Source of the DNA: Lepidodermella squamata
Taxonomy: Eukaryota; Gastrotricha
DNA length: 64,000 nucleotides
Assembly (NCBI GenBank): GCA_047495785.1
Contig: JBLDXI010000019.1
Location: forward strand, 2,728,001 to 2,792,000
Direction of reading: 5' to 3'
The translations under genes and the position numbers were made by a program. Position 1 is the stretch's first letter. Each line of letters opens with the position of its first letter. The notes below the pieces were generated by a model. It had not been told where the DNA came from, ran no database searches, and saw only the letters and a list, made by a program, of their open reading frames with translations. Below are positions 1 through 11,589 of the stretch, piece by piece.

Positions 1-767
1 TCAATATTGCTGGAGCTTCTATGTGCATTTTCTACCTTTCTACTGCGAATCTTATCATCAAAAGAACAGCTGAGCTGAATTTAATCGAAGCTCGCCGGAG
101 CTCTGCTGTATCTCAGCTAAGTTCTCGGGCTTCTAGCTCGACAGTTGTATGCCCGCAGCAGGATACAAGACGAAGTTCAATTATTATCCCAGGTCAATCT
201 AGAATTTCGATTCCGAGTAAATTCTCTTCGTCCAACTTGTTGGTCCCTGGGTCCCAGGAAGAAAATTGCTGTTCTCTCACAAAATCGGCGGTGAAGGAGT
301 TTTATTGTCTAATACCTGTTTCAGTTGTCATTTTCGTAGTGGTCGCATGGCTATGTACATCTTCGTATGCTATCAACACCAGATCTACCGGCGTGAATTT
401 CGATGAGTCAGAAGACTACTATTTTGAGGTCACCTGGAAAATCTGTGCCCCAGGACCAATTAATGCTTACTGGCTCGCGGCAATCAGCTCAATCCTTGCT
501 GTAAGCTGTTTAGTGAGCCTCGTCTTTGTTTATCAAACATGGCGTCGAAGATTCCCCCAGGCAGCTATTCAAAGGGAAGTAAGACTAGTGCAACTGAGCT
601 CCATCAACTCTGCAATGATGTTTGCTCTCGGAGCGGTTTGTGTGACAATTTTGGACGCAAGCCGAGAATCATTGGTCAACAATACTCTGCTGCACAACGG
701 GGTCGAGGCGAGTTTTCTTTTACTGCAGTCCTTTTCATCAGCAATTATTAGATTTTTTAAAAAGTAG
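1..767 (+). CDS. Class C GPCR (GABA-B-like), 3' part (gene C1, partial)
   Basis: The coding frame is open from the window edge to a TAG at 765-767 and covers the C-terminal part of a seven-helix receptor. The visible part starts in what aligns with TM3 of gene C4. A Ser-rich intracellular loop of about 60 residues follows, then a hydrophobic segment (FYCLIPVSVVIFVVVAW), an extracellular loop with acidic residues, and three more hydrophobic segments. The order and spacing match TM4-TM7 of C3 and C4 (51.5-60.8 kb), including the T/S-x-P/S-containing loop after TM4. The ligand-binding domain and TM1-TM2 would lie upstream of the window. The tail after TM7 is very short (RFFKK). Ligand unknown. 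The family assignment rests on the full-length paralogues in this window. Confidence 0.6.
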   Translation, partial: NIAGASMCIFYLSTANLIIKRTAELNLIEARRSSAVSQLSSRASSSTVVCPQQDTRRSSIIIPGQSRISIPSKFSSSNLLVPGSQEENCCSLTKSAVKEFYCLIPVSVVIFVVVAWLCTSSYAINTRSTGVNFDESEDYYFEVTWKICAPGPINAYWLAAISSILAVSCLVSLVFVYQTWRRRFPQAAIQREVRLVQLSSINSAMMFALGAVCVTILDASRESLVNNTLLHNGVEASFLLLQSFSSAIIRFFKK

Positions 768-853
768 AGGATATCGTCAACACCGCCGAAAATGTCGCAT
801 TTTTAATGCTACTAATTGGTCGTAATAATAAAATCTTGTTATGCCAAAGTAGC

Positions 854-2320
854 CTATTCAGAGGTAAGCATCAGGTTGAAGTAAACCACATCGGAAACAA
901 TCAACACAGATGCTAGTAAAGCTGCAGCGATTATGTCTCCGATTCGAATAACACTGAATTTGTGGCCTTTGAACTTGTACGATGCTGTATGTTTCGAGAA
1001 AGGCAGGACAGCTAGAGTGTAGACAGTCAACAAGACACCTGCTACGTATTTGATGACGACCATCATGACGAGATAGACCGTCTCTGAAGTTCGCGGTATG
1101 TTCGAAAATATCAGCGTCAATAGGAATGAGTTTGCGATTACTGTTGACATTGCAAATGTGGCTCTAAAAAGTTAAAATCAAATTACGAAATTAGCTTTCA
1201 GGGCTGAAACAATGGGCATCAAATATTCAGAACGCCAGACAAATTTCAAAGGGCTAGCGATTTTTCATTTTTTCCGCAATTTAAATCTACGCTGGCCCCA
1301 GAATGGCGTAACTATCTTCCTCAATTGTATCATCAACTCTTGAAGGCACACTGCCATTATATACCTGTCTGAACGTCTTGGCGGCATGAGGAGACTCGAG
1401 AATTGCAGGATCGATGTTCCATAGCTAGGGACCATGACACTGGCGACAAAGTAATTGTACTTCCTCTTAAAGCGTATTCGTAAGTATATGTAGGCATAAC
1501 TATTTGTTGACTCGTTAACATTTATGACTTCGTGATCAAAGGCAGACTGGTTGGAGGTCCGTTTGTTTCTATCGACATCCTGGTCCTCGACTTTCCCATC
1601 CAACTCCCAGATGTCTGTTTGACCCAGGAATGTGTTTCGTACGGACTGATCTATGTTGAAGTCGAGAATGTTGAACTGCAAATATATGGCCTCATCCTCA
1701 GTCGACAAGACAATGGTACACGAGAGTTTATCAAAAGGGAAGAATTTGAACGCAAATGAATCGCAAACAGTGTCGATTCGCCTGAAAAGTCCAAGAAATG
1801 CTGACGGTCCGGTGGAACCCAAACCAAACGGGTAGATGTACACATTATCACCGCTTTCGTATGATTCAAGTGGCCTTGGATTACGATATGCATTGTAATG
1901 TGTCACGTAAGGCTGCCAGATAGTTTGAGCGTTCATTTGAAAATGAACAAAAGGCTGCTCATCAACACTCAAGTCGCACATTTTGTTGTCTTCAACGTTC
2001 TCAAGACCAAAATCCGAGCAGTTTGTAACACGTGAGCATGGGTACTCCCATTCAAAGGTGAAATATATGAAGGAGGAGAATCGTTGCTCCAAGTCGCTGA
2101 TTTCGATGAAGCGAAAAAATAAAGCCGTCGTGTTGACTACCAAAGGGCTTTTGTAGCCATTTTTCGCTACGACTTCGCTAGGCAGGCTTATCGATGATAC
2201 AGCCGGGCACCATTTCAAAAATGCGATGTGAAGCTCAGAACTCATAGCCCTTTCGACAGAAACAGTGTTGCTAAAGATCGGAATCATGGAAAAGTAAGTT
2301 AGGAACAACATAAGTGCCAT
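854..2320 (-). CDS. Subfamily A pentameric ligand-gated ion channel (A1)
   Basis: Two exons, 2320-1365 and 1163-854, separated by a 201-nt GT-AG intron, encode 421 residues. Order of parts: signal peptide 1-20; extracellular beta-sandwich domain with WxP motif (WQP, 135-137); Cys loop Cys186-Cys201 around FPFDK; loop-C region without vicinal cysteines; M1 about 290-312; M2 from 320; M3 345-367; a roughly 20-residue loop; M4 392-414; and a tail of a few residues. The intron splits the codon of Arg319, the 0' residue of M2. The preceding Asp is the -1' acidic residue typical of cation channels. The 9' position is Ile instead of Leu. This intron is longer than in most paralogues. The fold assignment is firm; the ligand is unknown. 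Confidence 0.85.
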
Positions 2321-2553
2321 CGCTGATATAACTCAAGATAGCGTTATAAGAGAATATTATTAGTACGCCCGATGCAATTTATTTTGAAGCTTTGTTTGCT
2401 TTTAATTTTTTTTCGACTGTCTGCACGCATTAACTACAAGAAATCATTTTTGATTGGAAAGTGAATTGCTAGCGGTTCTAGTAAGTACTCTCATCCCAGT
2501 GGTTGATTTTCATCAAAAAAAGAAATAGGAGAAAGAAGTTGAGATATTTAAGT

Positions 2554-3880
2554 TCAAGCGCTAAGCATTAGGTTGAAATAAATTATATCCGATACAATCA
2601 CTGTGGTGGCAAGTAAAGATGCAGCGATCAGGTCCACGATTCGAATAACACTGACATGACGACCGTTGAACTTGCAGGTTGGCGCATGTTTTGCGAATGG
2701 CAGGACAGCCAGCGTGTAGACGGTCAGCAAAACACCTGCAACGTATTTGATGACGACACTGATGACAAGGTAGACGGTCTCTGAAGTTCGCGGGATGTTT
2801 GAAAATACCAAGGCGAGTAGGAACGAGTTTGCGAGCACCGTTGTCATGGCGAAAGATGCTCTGGGTGGTAAATAATATTCAATAGAAAAGGTAACAAATT
2901 CATTTCAGAGCATACCGGTCTGAAAGTTTCGGCGGCATGAGGAGACACGCGATTTGGAGTATCCATGTCCCGTAGTTCGGCATCATTACACTAGCGACAA
3001 AGTAGTTGTATTTCCTCTTGAAGCGAATTCGAAGGTATATGTAGGCATAACTATTTGTCGATTCGTTAACATTGATGACAACCGAATCGAAGGCAGGCTG
3101 TGAACTGTTTCTCATCTCCTGCTTGTCTTCAATACCATCGTATTCTGGAATGTACCCATCCAACTCCCAGATATCAGTTAGACCCAGAAAACTGTCTCTT
3201 GCAGATCTATCAATGTTGAAGTACTGCATGTTGAACTGCAGATAGCTAGCCTCGTCCTCAGTTGACAAAACTATGGTACAGGATAGTTTGTCGAATGGGA
3301 AGTATTTGAATGCAAATGAATCGCATGAGGTGTCTATCCGTCGATAAAGACCAATAAATGCTGACGGTCCTGTGTCGTCCCAACCAAACGGATATATGTA
3401 AACATTGTCTCCGCTTTCGTAGGATTCCAGAGGCCTTGGACTACGATAGGCATTGTAGTGAGTTAAATAGGGCTGCCAGATAGTTTGGGCGTTTATCTGA
3501 AAATGGACCAACCTCTGATCTTCAGCACCTAATTTGCATATTTCGTTTCCTTCAGGGTTCTCAAGCCCGAAAGCCGAGCAGTTGGATATCCGCGAGCAAG
3601 GGTACTCCCATTTGAATGTGAAATACATGAAGGAAGAGAATCGTTGATCCAAATCGCTGATTTCGATGAAACGAAATAATAAAGCCGTCGTGTTAACTAC
3701 CAAAGGGATTTTGTAGCCATTTTTCGCAACGACTTCGCTCGGTAGACTTATCGATGATACAGCCGGGCACCATTTCAAAAATGCGCCCTGTACCTCGGAG
3801 CTCATAGCCCTTTCAACTCCAGCATGGCAGTTATAAGGCATGGCAACGAAAATAGAACTTAAGAATACCAGAAAAGTCAT
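2554..3880 (-). CDS. Subfamily A pentameric ligand-gated ion channel (A2)
   Basis: Exons 3880-2916 and 2860-2554 with a 55-nt intron; 423 residues. The signal peptide starts MTFLVFL and ends near a CHA site. Loop A carries WQPY and the Cys loop is CDSFAFKYFPFDKLSC, with 14 residues between the cysteines. M2 begins after the split Arg codon and reads ASFAMTTVLANSF, with Leu at 9'. The M2-M3 linker is IPRTSETVYL, similar in form to that of cation-selective receptors. The closest relative is A3 at 7.8-9.1 kb, nearly identical in M1-M4 and with similar 5' flanking DNA, so this is a recent duplicate. An ankyrin gene lies between the two copies. Confidence 0.87.
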
Positions 3881-3899
3881 CTCTTTCCTATCAAAAGCC

Positions 3900-5278
3900 G
3901 ACAGCTTTGCTAATTGCTAATGAATTAGATGCGTGGTGCATATTATGCAAGTATTGTTTGCCTTTCAGTTTCCTGTGTACTATCGATTTCAAGGTGTCAG
4001 TGTGCATTAACGGGAAAGAGAATCATCGATTTTGATGAAAAGTGCATCTTTTTTTAGGTCGAATACCTGGGTCAAAGAGATCAAAACGGCAGCAACGTGG
4101 TATCCACTTGGTATACAGTGGATTGTACAGGCCCCGCAACACCATTATACCTTGATCAGATTTGTAAGTTGTAGGCCATCTGCTCTTTCTGCAGCTTGCC
4201 GTTGCTGATCCCCCCGCAGCTAGGCCAGACAGGAATTTTAGCCTGCTGCTTCGTTAATTTTGAGAGGTTTTGGAGCGTGCTTAAGTGGAAAATCATCAAC
4301 ATGCTTTTCGCTCCGCTCGTTTCTTGGCTGGAACTGGAATCTTGAGTCATTCTGGCAGTACAGCAAAAATTGTTCGAATTCCTGCAGCTCCAGGATTCAA
4401 GATCGCAACCTGACGCGTTGACACCAATACTTTAATTCACCTAGCATGAAAAGGCCTAATCTTACAAGACATTTATCGAAGCGCTAAAGTAATAATAATT
4501 ATAAATAATTAATCCGAATTTACACGCATGGGCTCCGAGCAGTGTGCGAAGTAGGATCCGGGAGCTGAGATGTTTTCTACTTGTTTTCCAGGACCCAGCC
4601 GAGGAAACCAAAAGGGTCCCCCCTGTGGATTTTTCAGCCTTCCTCTGGTTAAAGTCCCGGAGCTGGGGTGTCGCGACACCCCAGCACCCCTGTACTTCGC
4701 ACCCTGGCTAAGAGATTCGGATACTTCCTGCGAACAGAAGCGCCGCCGGAAATTTTTATAAATCCAGCGTTATCAATCTCGGTCGTTGATATGAAAAATA
4801 CTGATAAGAGATAAGGCAATGTTGAACAATTGAATTGGTCACCGTAATGAAAGCTACACTCCGAATGAGGGTGCGATGCTAAATTTTGTAGCGTGATAAC
4901 TCATAGGGCAGCCTTTTACCTCATCGACAAACGGCATTTGCATTAGCATGAAACGAGCAAATAGCGAACAATTAAAAGACTAAAAATAGTTATTTCTGGC
5001 ATTCATTCATTGCACGTCTCCCCGCCTCTGCAACATTGACTCGCATAATTGACAAGTTCAACCGCCAAACCCGCCCCAAAATATCTCTCATTCTTCATAC
5101 AACAGAAACGCCATTAGCTGATGTTGTATTTTGATGCCGAACACGAAATGAGCAAAGGCTTCTTTACCCATATTTGTCATTGATCTTGCCATTTTTCTAT
5201 CGTTCTGTCGTCTTTTAGTCAGGAACAACACGGGTCGACGAGTCGCGTGGCTATTCAGCTGACTGCCGCGACTTCATC
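3900..5278. other. Intergenic region between A2 and the ankyrin gene
   Basis: The first 250 bases upstream of A2 match the region upstream of A3 (9130-9310) and belong to a duplicated block. A GC-rich patch at about 4540-4750 contains a perfect 24-bp palindrome (see 4662). Short open frames here (4156-4350, 4570-4761) lack recognisable domains or splice support. No gene is called. Confidence 0.5.
4662..4685. repeat. Perfect 24-bp palindrome
   Basis: A 12-bp arm beginning GCTGGGGTGTCG is followed at once by its exact reverse complement, giving a gapless self-complementary site. It lies in a short GC-rich island inside AT-rich intergenic DNA. It could be the tip of a foldback element or a cruciform-forming site. 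Confidence 0.8.
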
Positions 5279-6991
5279 ATGTCACTAATTGACAACGAGA
5301 ATAAAAAACGTCCCATAATCGATAAAGCGGTGGAATATGAATTCCTATCCGGCGAACCAACCAAAGACGAAGCCATTAAGGTAAACAATTATAACTTGTA
5401 CCATCGTCTACGTATCAGGTTAGCTTTTATAGTTAGGCTTGATTTGCAATGCCCAAATATAATACCCTGTAAACAATTAACACGTTTACAATCAAACGTC
5501 TTAGGTTGCTTGAGCTTCGTTTCTGTCTTAAGCTCTGAAACTTCAGAAACTGACATTGTCAAAATGTGGAATTAGCAATTAGCGCTTATTTTTCAATTGA
5601 TGAAACTTCAATAATTGGTACATTGAAATCCGGGTAATCTTCCGGGACCAGGAAATGAGATTGGGCTAGTAACCTTAGTGAATTGTTTTCGAAGGAATTC
5701 GTGAGATGCGAATTTGAAAATGATGCAACAAGAATGTTACTTTTCAATGCGCTATTAATTTCGAATAATGTAGCCGGTCGACCCCCGTCAAACCAAGAGG
5801 ATGCTGTTAACGTTGCTTCCTTTGTTATTATGCTACCTTATTGATACTTCAGCTTTTGACCTATGATTATTTACACAGGAATTAGTGCGATGCGCAGTTG
5901 AGAATGACAAAGCGAGTTTATCACAGCTGCTGCTATCAAGTGACCGATTTGGGCTGGATGTTAACGGAAAATATTGGGATAACGGAGGAACAGCACTTCA
6001 TGCTGCGGCATCCAAAGGCCATGCTGAAATTATTGAACTGCTGGCTTGCAAATTCCAAGCCGACTTCAACGCGGCAACGATTGGCGGCTGGACGCCATTG
6101 CACTTTGCTGCTTGGAATGGGAAAGCTGACGTCGTGGAACTGCTGGCGGGCAAATTCAAAGCTGACATCAACGCGCCAGCTAAGGATGGCAGGAAGCCAT
6201 TGCACTTTGCTGCTTGGAATGGGAAAGCTGACGTCGTGGAACTGCTGGCGGGCAAATTCAAAGCTGACATCAACGCGCCAGCTAAGGATGGCAGGAAGCC
6301 ATTGCACTTGGCTGCCTGGAATGGGAAAGCTGACGTCGTGGAGCTGCTGGCGGGCAAGTTCAATGCTGACGTAAACGCCGTAGCTGAAAATGGCTGGACA
6401 CCATTGCATAGTGCCGCCTGGAGTGGCCAAGCCGACGTCATTGAACTGCTAGCGGGGAGGTCCAAAGCCGACGTCGAGGCGGCAACTAAGGATGGCTCAA
6501 CACCGTTGCACTTGGCCGCCGAAAATGGCAAAGCTGATGTCATTAAACTCCTGGTGGGCAAGTTCAAAGCTGACGTCAACGCAGTGAATGCGAAAGGAGA
6601 GACATCATTGCACTTGGCCGCCCTATGTGGTGAAGTTGACGTCGTGGAACTGCTGGTGGGAACGTTCAATTCTGACATTAACGCACCAACTAGGGATGGC
6701 TGGACACCATTGCACTGGGCCGCATGGAGTGGCAAAACTGATGTCATTGAGCTGTTGGTGGGCAAGTTCAAAGCTGATGTCAACGCGGAAGATAAGGATG
6801 GCTATACACCACTGATGAGGGCTGTCAATCGGGGAAACCTTGCTGTTGTTGATCTTCTCGTCAATAAATTCAAAGCCGAGACAAAGACTAAGAACAAGAA
6901 GGGACAAACAGCGCTGGATTTGTCTAAACTGGCTGAATCTGAGAAAAATTCTGATGGACAGCGACAAATAATCAAAATCCTTGATGTTTAA
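5279..6991 (+). CDS. Ankyrin-repeat protein
   Basis: Exon 1 is 5279-5380 and exon 2 is 5879-6991, joined across a 498-nt GT-AG intron in phase 0, giving 404 residues. After a short acidic N-terminus, the rest is about ten ankyrin repeats of 34 residues, each with a G-x-TPLH-type helix start, an ADVVELL helix and a loop with DINA or DVNA. No signal peptide, membrane segment or other domain is visible, so a cytosolic protein-binding scaffold is the likeliest role. At the DNA level two repeats (around 6095 and 6197) are almost identical 102-bp units and a third starting at 6299 is very close, which indicates recent unit duplication. The gene lies between the duplicated receptors A2 and A3 on the opposite strand. 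Confidence 0.85.
6095..6400 (+). repeat. 102-bp tandem repeat within the ankyrin exon
   Basis: Units beginning CCATTGCACTTTGCTGCTTG recur at 6095 and 6197, and a close copy starts at 6299, a spacing of exactly 102 bp or one 34-residue ankyrin repeat. Differences are few, including at synonymous positions. Confidence 0.85.
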
Positions 6992-7801
6992 AATAATCCC
7001 TTGTGCGATAATACCAATTATCAGATTCGTTTCTACTAGCGAGAGAGTTCATTGTACTTCAAACATTTTGGTTTATTGTTTCTGCTGGACTCTGGTTAAA
7101 GTATGAGAGAGCGAGCATGGTGCATGGTTCGCGTCGTCTATCGTTTTCGTTCGTAAAGAGCAGTTCAAACGAACTAGTAGTGGGTCTTTGCAGTTCTTTG
7201 CACAAATCGTTGTAACAATGAACGTAACAATAGATGAAAGCGCCATATTAGGCTGGTTCGGTGCGATAGTGGTTTAGCTCGGTCACCCCCGCCAGGAGTT
7301 CTTGGGATGGTATCCAAGTCCGGACCTATTCATATTTCTGCGCTTTTCATCAGTTCTGCTGCATGTACTATCAGTCTTTAACACTTTCTGAAAGTGTTCT
7401 TTCATGGTCTAAGAATTCTCTTTACCAGAAGTAATCTAATGTGTCTACCTTAGCTATGGCATGTAATTATCACCAATATCACTTTTATTTATCAGTAATA
7501 AGTTTAGCTATTCTTTTTAAATACTCGTGATTTTACTCGTGAGATAATACAAAAAGTAGGCAAAATTAAACATGGGAGATGGGAAGCGGGTAACATAGAA
7601 GAAGAAGGTAAATCAACCTTTGTAGTTCTGCATTAAAAATTTGGATAATTTTCCGATTAAGCAAAAGAAAGCCTGAGAAACCAGATCGCTTACAATCAGT
7701 CCTCTCTTGTGAACAAAAGATGTTTTCAAAAGGTAAAGAACTCAAAAACATGCGAGGCCCTTTGTGAAAGAAAATAGCTCGTCTGCGATTATACTCACAC
7801 T
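6992..7801. other. Intergenic region, no gene seen
   Basis: The stretch between the ankyrin stop codon and the A3 stop codon has no conserved open frame. Short frames such as 7566-7751 look random. Confidence 0.5.
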
Positions 7802-9122
7802 TTATGCACTAAGCATTAGGTTGAAGTAAATTATATCAGATACAATCACTGTGGTGGCAAGTAAAGATGCAGCGATCAGGTCCGCGATTCGGATAACACT
7901 GACATGACGACCGTTGAACTTGCAGGTTGGCGCATGTTTTGCAAATGGTAGGACAGCCAGCGTGTAGACGGTCAGCAAAACACCTGCGACGTATTTGATG
8001 ACGACACTGATGACGAGATATACCGTCTCTGAAGTTCGCGGGATGTTAGTAAATACCAAGGCGAGTAGGAATGAGTTTGCGAGTACTGTTGTCATGGCGA
8101 AAGATGCTCTGGGTGAAATATTATAGCCGATAAATAAGATTCATCAGTTATTTCTGAGCATACCGGTCTGAAAGTTTTGGCGGCATGAGCAGACACGCGA
8201 TTTGGAGTATCCATGTCCCGTAGTTCGGCATCATTACACTAGCGACAAAGTAGTTGTATTTCCTCTTGAAGCGAATTCGTAAGTAAATGTAAGCATAGCT
8301 ATTTGTCGATTCGTTGACATTGATGACAACCGAATCGAAGGCAGGCTGTGAACTGTGATTTCCAACCACCTGCTTGTTGTCGATGTCATCGTATTCGGGA
8401 ATGTGCCCGTCCAACTCCCAGATATCGGTTTGACCCAGAAAACTGTCTCTTGCAGATCTATCAATGTTGAAGTACTGCATGTTGAACTGCAGATAACTAG
8501 CCTCATCTTCAGTTGACAAAACTATGGTACAGGATAGTTTGTCGAATGGGAAGTATTTGAATGCAAATGAATCGCATGAGGTGTCTATCCGTCGATAATA
8601 GCCGATGAAAGCTGACGGTCCAGCGTCGTCCCAACCAAACGGATAGATGTATACATTGTCTCCGCTTTCGTAAGATTCCAGAGGCCTTGGATTACGATAG
8701 GCATTGTAATGCGTCATGTAAGGCTGCCAGATAGTTTGGGCATTTATTTGAAAATGGAACAACTTCTGATCGTCAGCGCTCAATTTGCAGATCTCGTTTC
8801 CTTCAGGGTTCTCAAGGCCGAAATCCGAGCAGTTTGATACCCGCGAGCATGGGTACCTCCATTTGAAGGTGAAATACATGAAGGATGAAAATCGTTGATC
8901 CAAATCGCTGATTTCGATGAAACGAAATAATAGAGCCGTCGTGTTTACTATTAACGGCTTTTTGTAGCCATTTTTTGCTACGACTTCGCTAGGCAGGCTT
9001 ATCGATGATACAGCCGGGCACCATTTCAAAAATGCGCTCTGAATCTCAGAGCTCATAGCTCGTTCAACCTCGGCATGGCAATGGACAATGAAAAGAGAAA
9101 TTAGGAATACCAGAAAAGTCAT
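7802..9122 (-). CDS. Subfamily A pentameric ligand-gated ion channel (A3)
   Basis: Exons 9122-8164 and 8108-7802 with a 55-nt intron; 421 residues. The ATG at 9122 gives the same MTFLVFL start as A2; an upstream in-frame TTG is not a plausible eukaryotic start. Signal peptide, WQPY loop A, C-x14-C Cys loop, M1-M4 and the tiny M3-M4 loop all match A2 almost residue for residue. Differences concentrate in the extracellular domain (the signal peptide, the segment around the SADDQKLFHF stretch, and the acidic patch near HIPEYDDID). Both the 5' flank and the intron also resemble those of A2. Confidence 0.87.
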
Positions 9123-9975
9123 CGCTATCCTACCGAAAGATAACAAGGTTGGCTAATGAATTAGATGCGTGATGCAAATTATGCTAATATTATCTGCCAG
9201 TTTTCCTGTTTCCTGTGTACCATCGATTTCAAGGTGTCAGTTCGTATTAACGGGAAAGGAATTCATCGATTTTAATATAAAGTTCATATTTTTGAGGTCG
9301 AAGTGATCATAAATAAAAGCAATGTGGAATCCATTCGTATAGATAAACGCAGTGGTGTGTACATATTACATTTGATGAACAAGGGTTTGATACAGCCCTC
9401 GCAGCTTGCAGCGGTACCATCTTGCTGACACGAATGAACGAGTATGCAAGCAAGTGAGCATTTGGCGGCGCTGCGTGACCTATAAAAATCCTTAGTGATA
9501 GTAATGTGTACTCTCAACTGCGTTTGTATAATAATAACTTGCCTATGATGTTTGAATTTGACGGGTGATTTTTACCAGCGATCATGGGAAAAGAATGACG
9601 ACGATATGATGGCCAGCCAGCGCTAATACCAGCCAAGTGAAGAATACTGCACATTGCTTTAACTCATTAATTCCCATTTAACTCGAAATGGTAAGAAAAA
9701 TGCGAACATTCAAAATTAAGAGTTGAAAGTTCGCCCAGTTGTTAACTTGCATAGCCTATGTTGAGGCATCATTTTGCATTATTTTCCACTCGGTTTGTAC
9801 TATTAGTGCTTTAAGTGGATAAATAAAGTAAAAAACGTAATTATGATTTTTATTTCACGCTTCACATTTCGTTACTCATGAGCTCCCGCGGGGACTATTC
9901 TCAGGCAGAAAAAGTGAAATTATGGTCCCAGCGAGGGTCGATACGTCTTAGAATAAAGAATCAAAAACCTATAAT
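9123..9975. other. Intergenic region upstream of A3
   Basis: About 200-350 bases next to A3 align with the flank of A2 (shared stretches such as ATCGATTTCAAGGTGTCAGT). The rest shows no gene. Confidence 0.5.
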
Positions 9976-11268
9976 TTACTTCATAAATGAAAAATAAGTT
10001 ATATCTGCTATTATAACAACGAAGGCAACAGCGAGACCTATCACTGCATCTGCATGGCGTAAGATATGGAAAGGTATCTCTCTGCTTCCTATTTTGAAAT
10101 GCCGATCCACCTTCGCATAAGCCGCCAATGAAACGCCACACGAAATGTAAATGTTCAAAATGATGCCGCAAATGTACTTGATAATAATCGTCGAGACAAG
10201 ATAGACTGATTCCGATGTTCTGGGAATGGCCGAAAAAACCAGGCTCAAAAGAACTGAATTAGCTAAAACTGTAGTCATTGCGAACATCGCTCTAAACAAA
10301 ATTGAAAATGATAATATTATTATTAACTAGACTATCAAAAACTTAATTGGGAACCTGTCTGAGGATCCTGGTGGCATGGACAAACATGCGAGTTGAAGAA
10401 TGAATGTCCCGTAAGTAGGGATCAGGATGCTCGAAACGTAGTAGTAATACCTTCTTCTGAATCGAAGGGTAAGGAAGATGTAGGCATAATTCCCAGTCGA
10501 TTCATTGACATGGACGACCTCCCCACTCAAGGCTTCATTCATCGCCCCATCCAAGGCCCAAATGTCATCCTCGCCCAAAAAGCTGTCACTCACCGATTGG
10601 TCCACCGAGAATTGCAGAAGCCGGAAGTCAAGTACATACAAAGGATCCTCCGTTGACAGAATGATACTGCATGATAGTTTGTCGAATGGGAAAACTTTGA
10701 AGTTGAACGAATCACAAATAGTATCTAGCCTCCTGTATTGACCGAAGAAGGCAGATGGCATTATTCCAGCAAGTCCGAAAGGATGAACATAAATCTTATC
10801 CCCATCAAGATGGACCTCGAACGGTTTTTCATTTTGCATAGCGTTGTAGTGAATGAAGCAAGGATGCCAGGTGGTAAAAGCATTCAGGCGAAAATAAAGC
10901 TCGTCTTTCACAGATTTTCGGCTGCTGTTACAAATCCGGTTTTGTTTTTGATTGATCAAACCGAAATCTTCGCATTTTTCAACATTAGGGCAGGGATACG
11001 CCCAGGTTTGGGCGAAGTAGATGAAAGTCGACATTCTTTGGTCTAAATCATTTATTTCGATGACTCGGAACAAAAGGGCTGAGATGTTTACTGTCATAGG
11101 CCTGCGGGTTACGGAAAGCGTGTTGACTTCGCTTGGGAGATCTGTTGATAGCACCGCTGGGCACCATTGCAGGAAAGCATCGCGAACTTGTTGATAGGAG
11201 GAAGGCTCTGCAAAACCTATCCTGCTATTGAATAAGCCAAAAATTAGCGATATGAAAAGGATTAGCAT
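9976..11268 (-). CDS. Subfamily A pentameric ligand-gated ion channel (A4)
   Basis: Exons 11268-10355 and 10291-9976 with a 63-nt intron; 409 residues. The ATG at 11268 begins a clear signal peptide (MLILFISLIFGLF). The Cys loop is CDSFNFKVFPFDKLSC. Loop A is WHPC instead of WQPY, a feature shared in part with the A8-A10 group (WHPS, WYPS). M1 begins RRYYYYVSSILIPTYGTF. M2 starts after the split Arg codon with AMFAMTTVLANSV. The chain ends with Lys directly after M4, so there is essentially no extracellular tail. It groups with A8-A10 by the EDALxxxVxHVNEST region and the MFAM start of M2. Confidence 0.86.
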
Positions 11269-11589
11269 GCTGGATAGGAAACTGACTCTCTTTTCAAGTG
11301 CGATTACATCGGAGCAAAAACCTGACAGATGATAGTATTCAGATTTCACCTGAAAGGAAAATCATTGCGTGGTTGATTTTGTAAGTGCAATAATCAGAAT
11401 TTCGAGCTGAAGAGCATCGATTTGACGGCTTTCATATCAGGGCGAAGAGGAAAACAGACATGACCTAATTCATCTGAGTCCCAGCAATTTTATTGCTCCT
11501 ATTGATTGTGAAACACTTTATAACCGCAAGCAGCATTTTTACATAGAAAAAATCACACAAAGAAATCACAAAATGAGATACAGAAGCTG

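Noticed and set aside
4570-4761. Small protein of 63 codons in the GC-rich patch
   Set aside because: The frame spans the palindrome and has no conserved domain, signal peptide or splice context.
5936-6783. Long antisense and frame-shifted open frames over the ankyrin gene (up to 261 codons)
   Set aside because: They mirror the 102-bp repeat period and high codon regularity of the real frame. They have no domain and are shadows.
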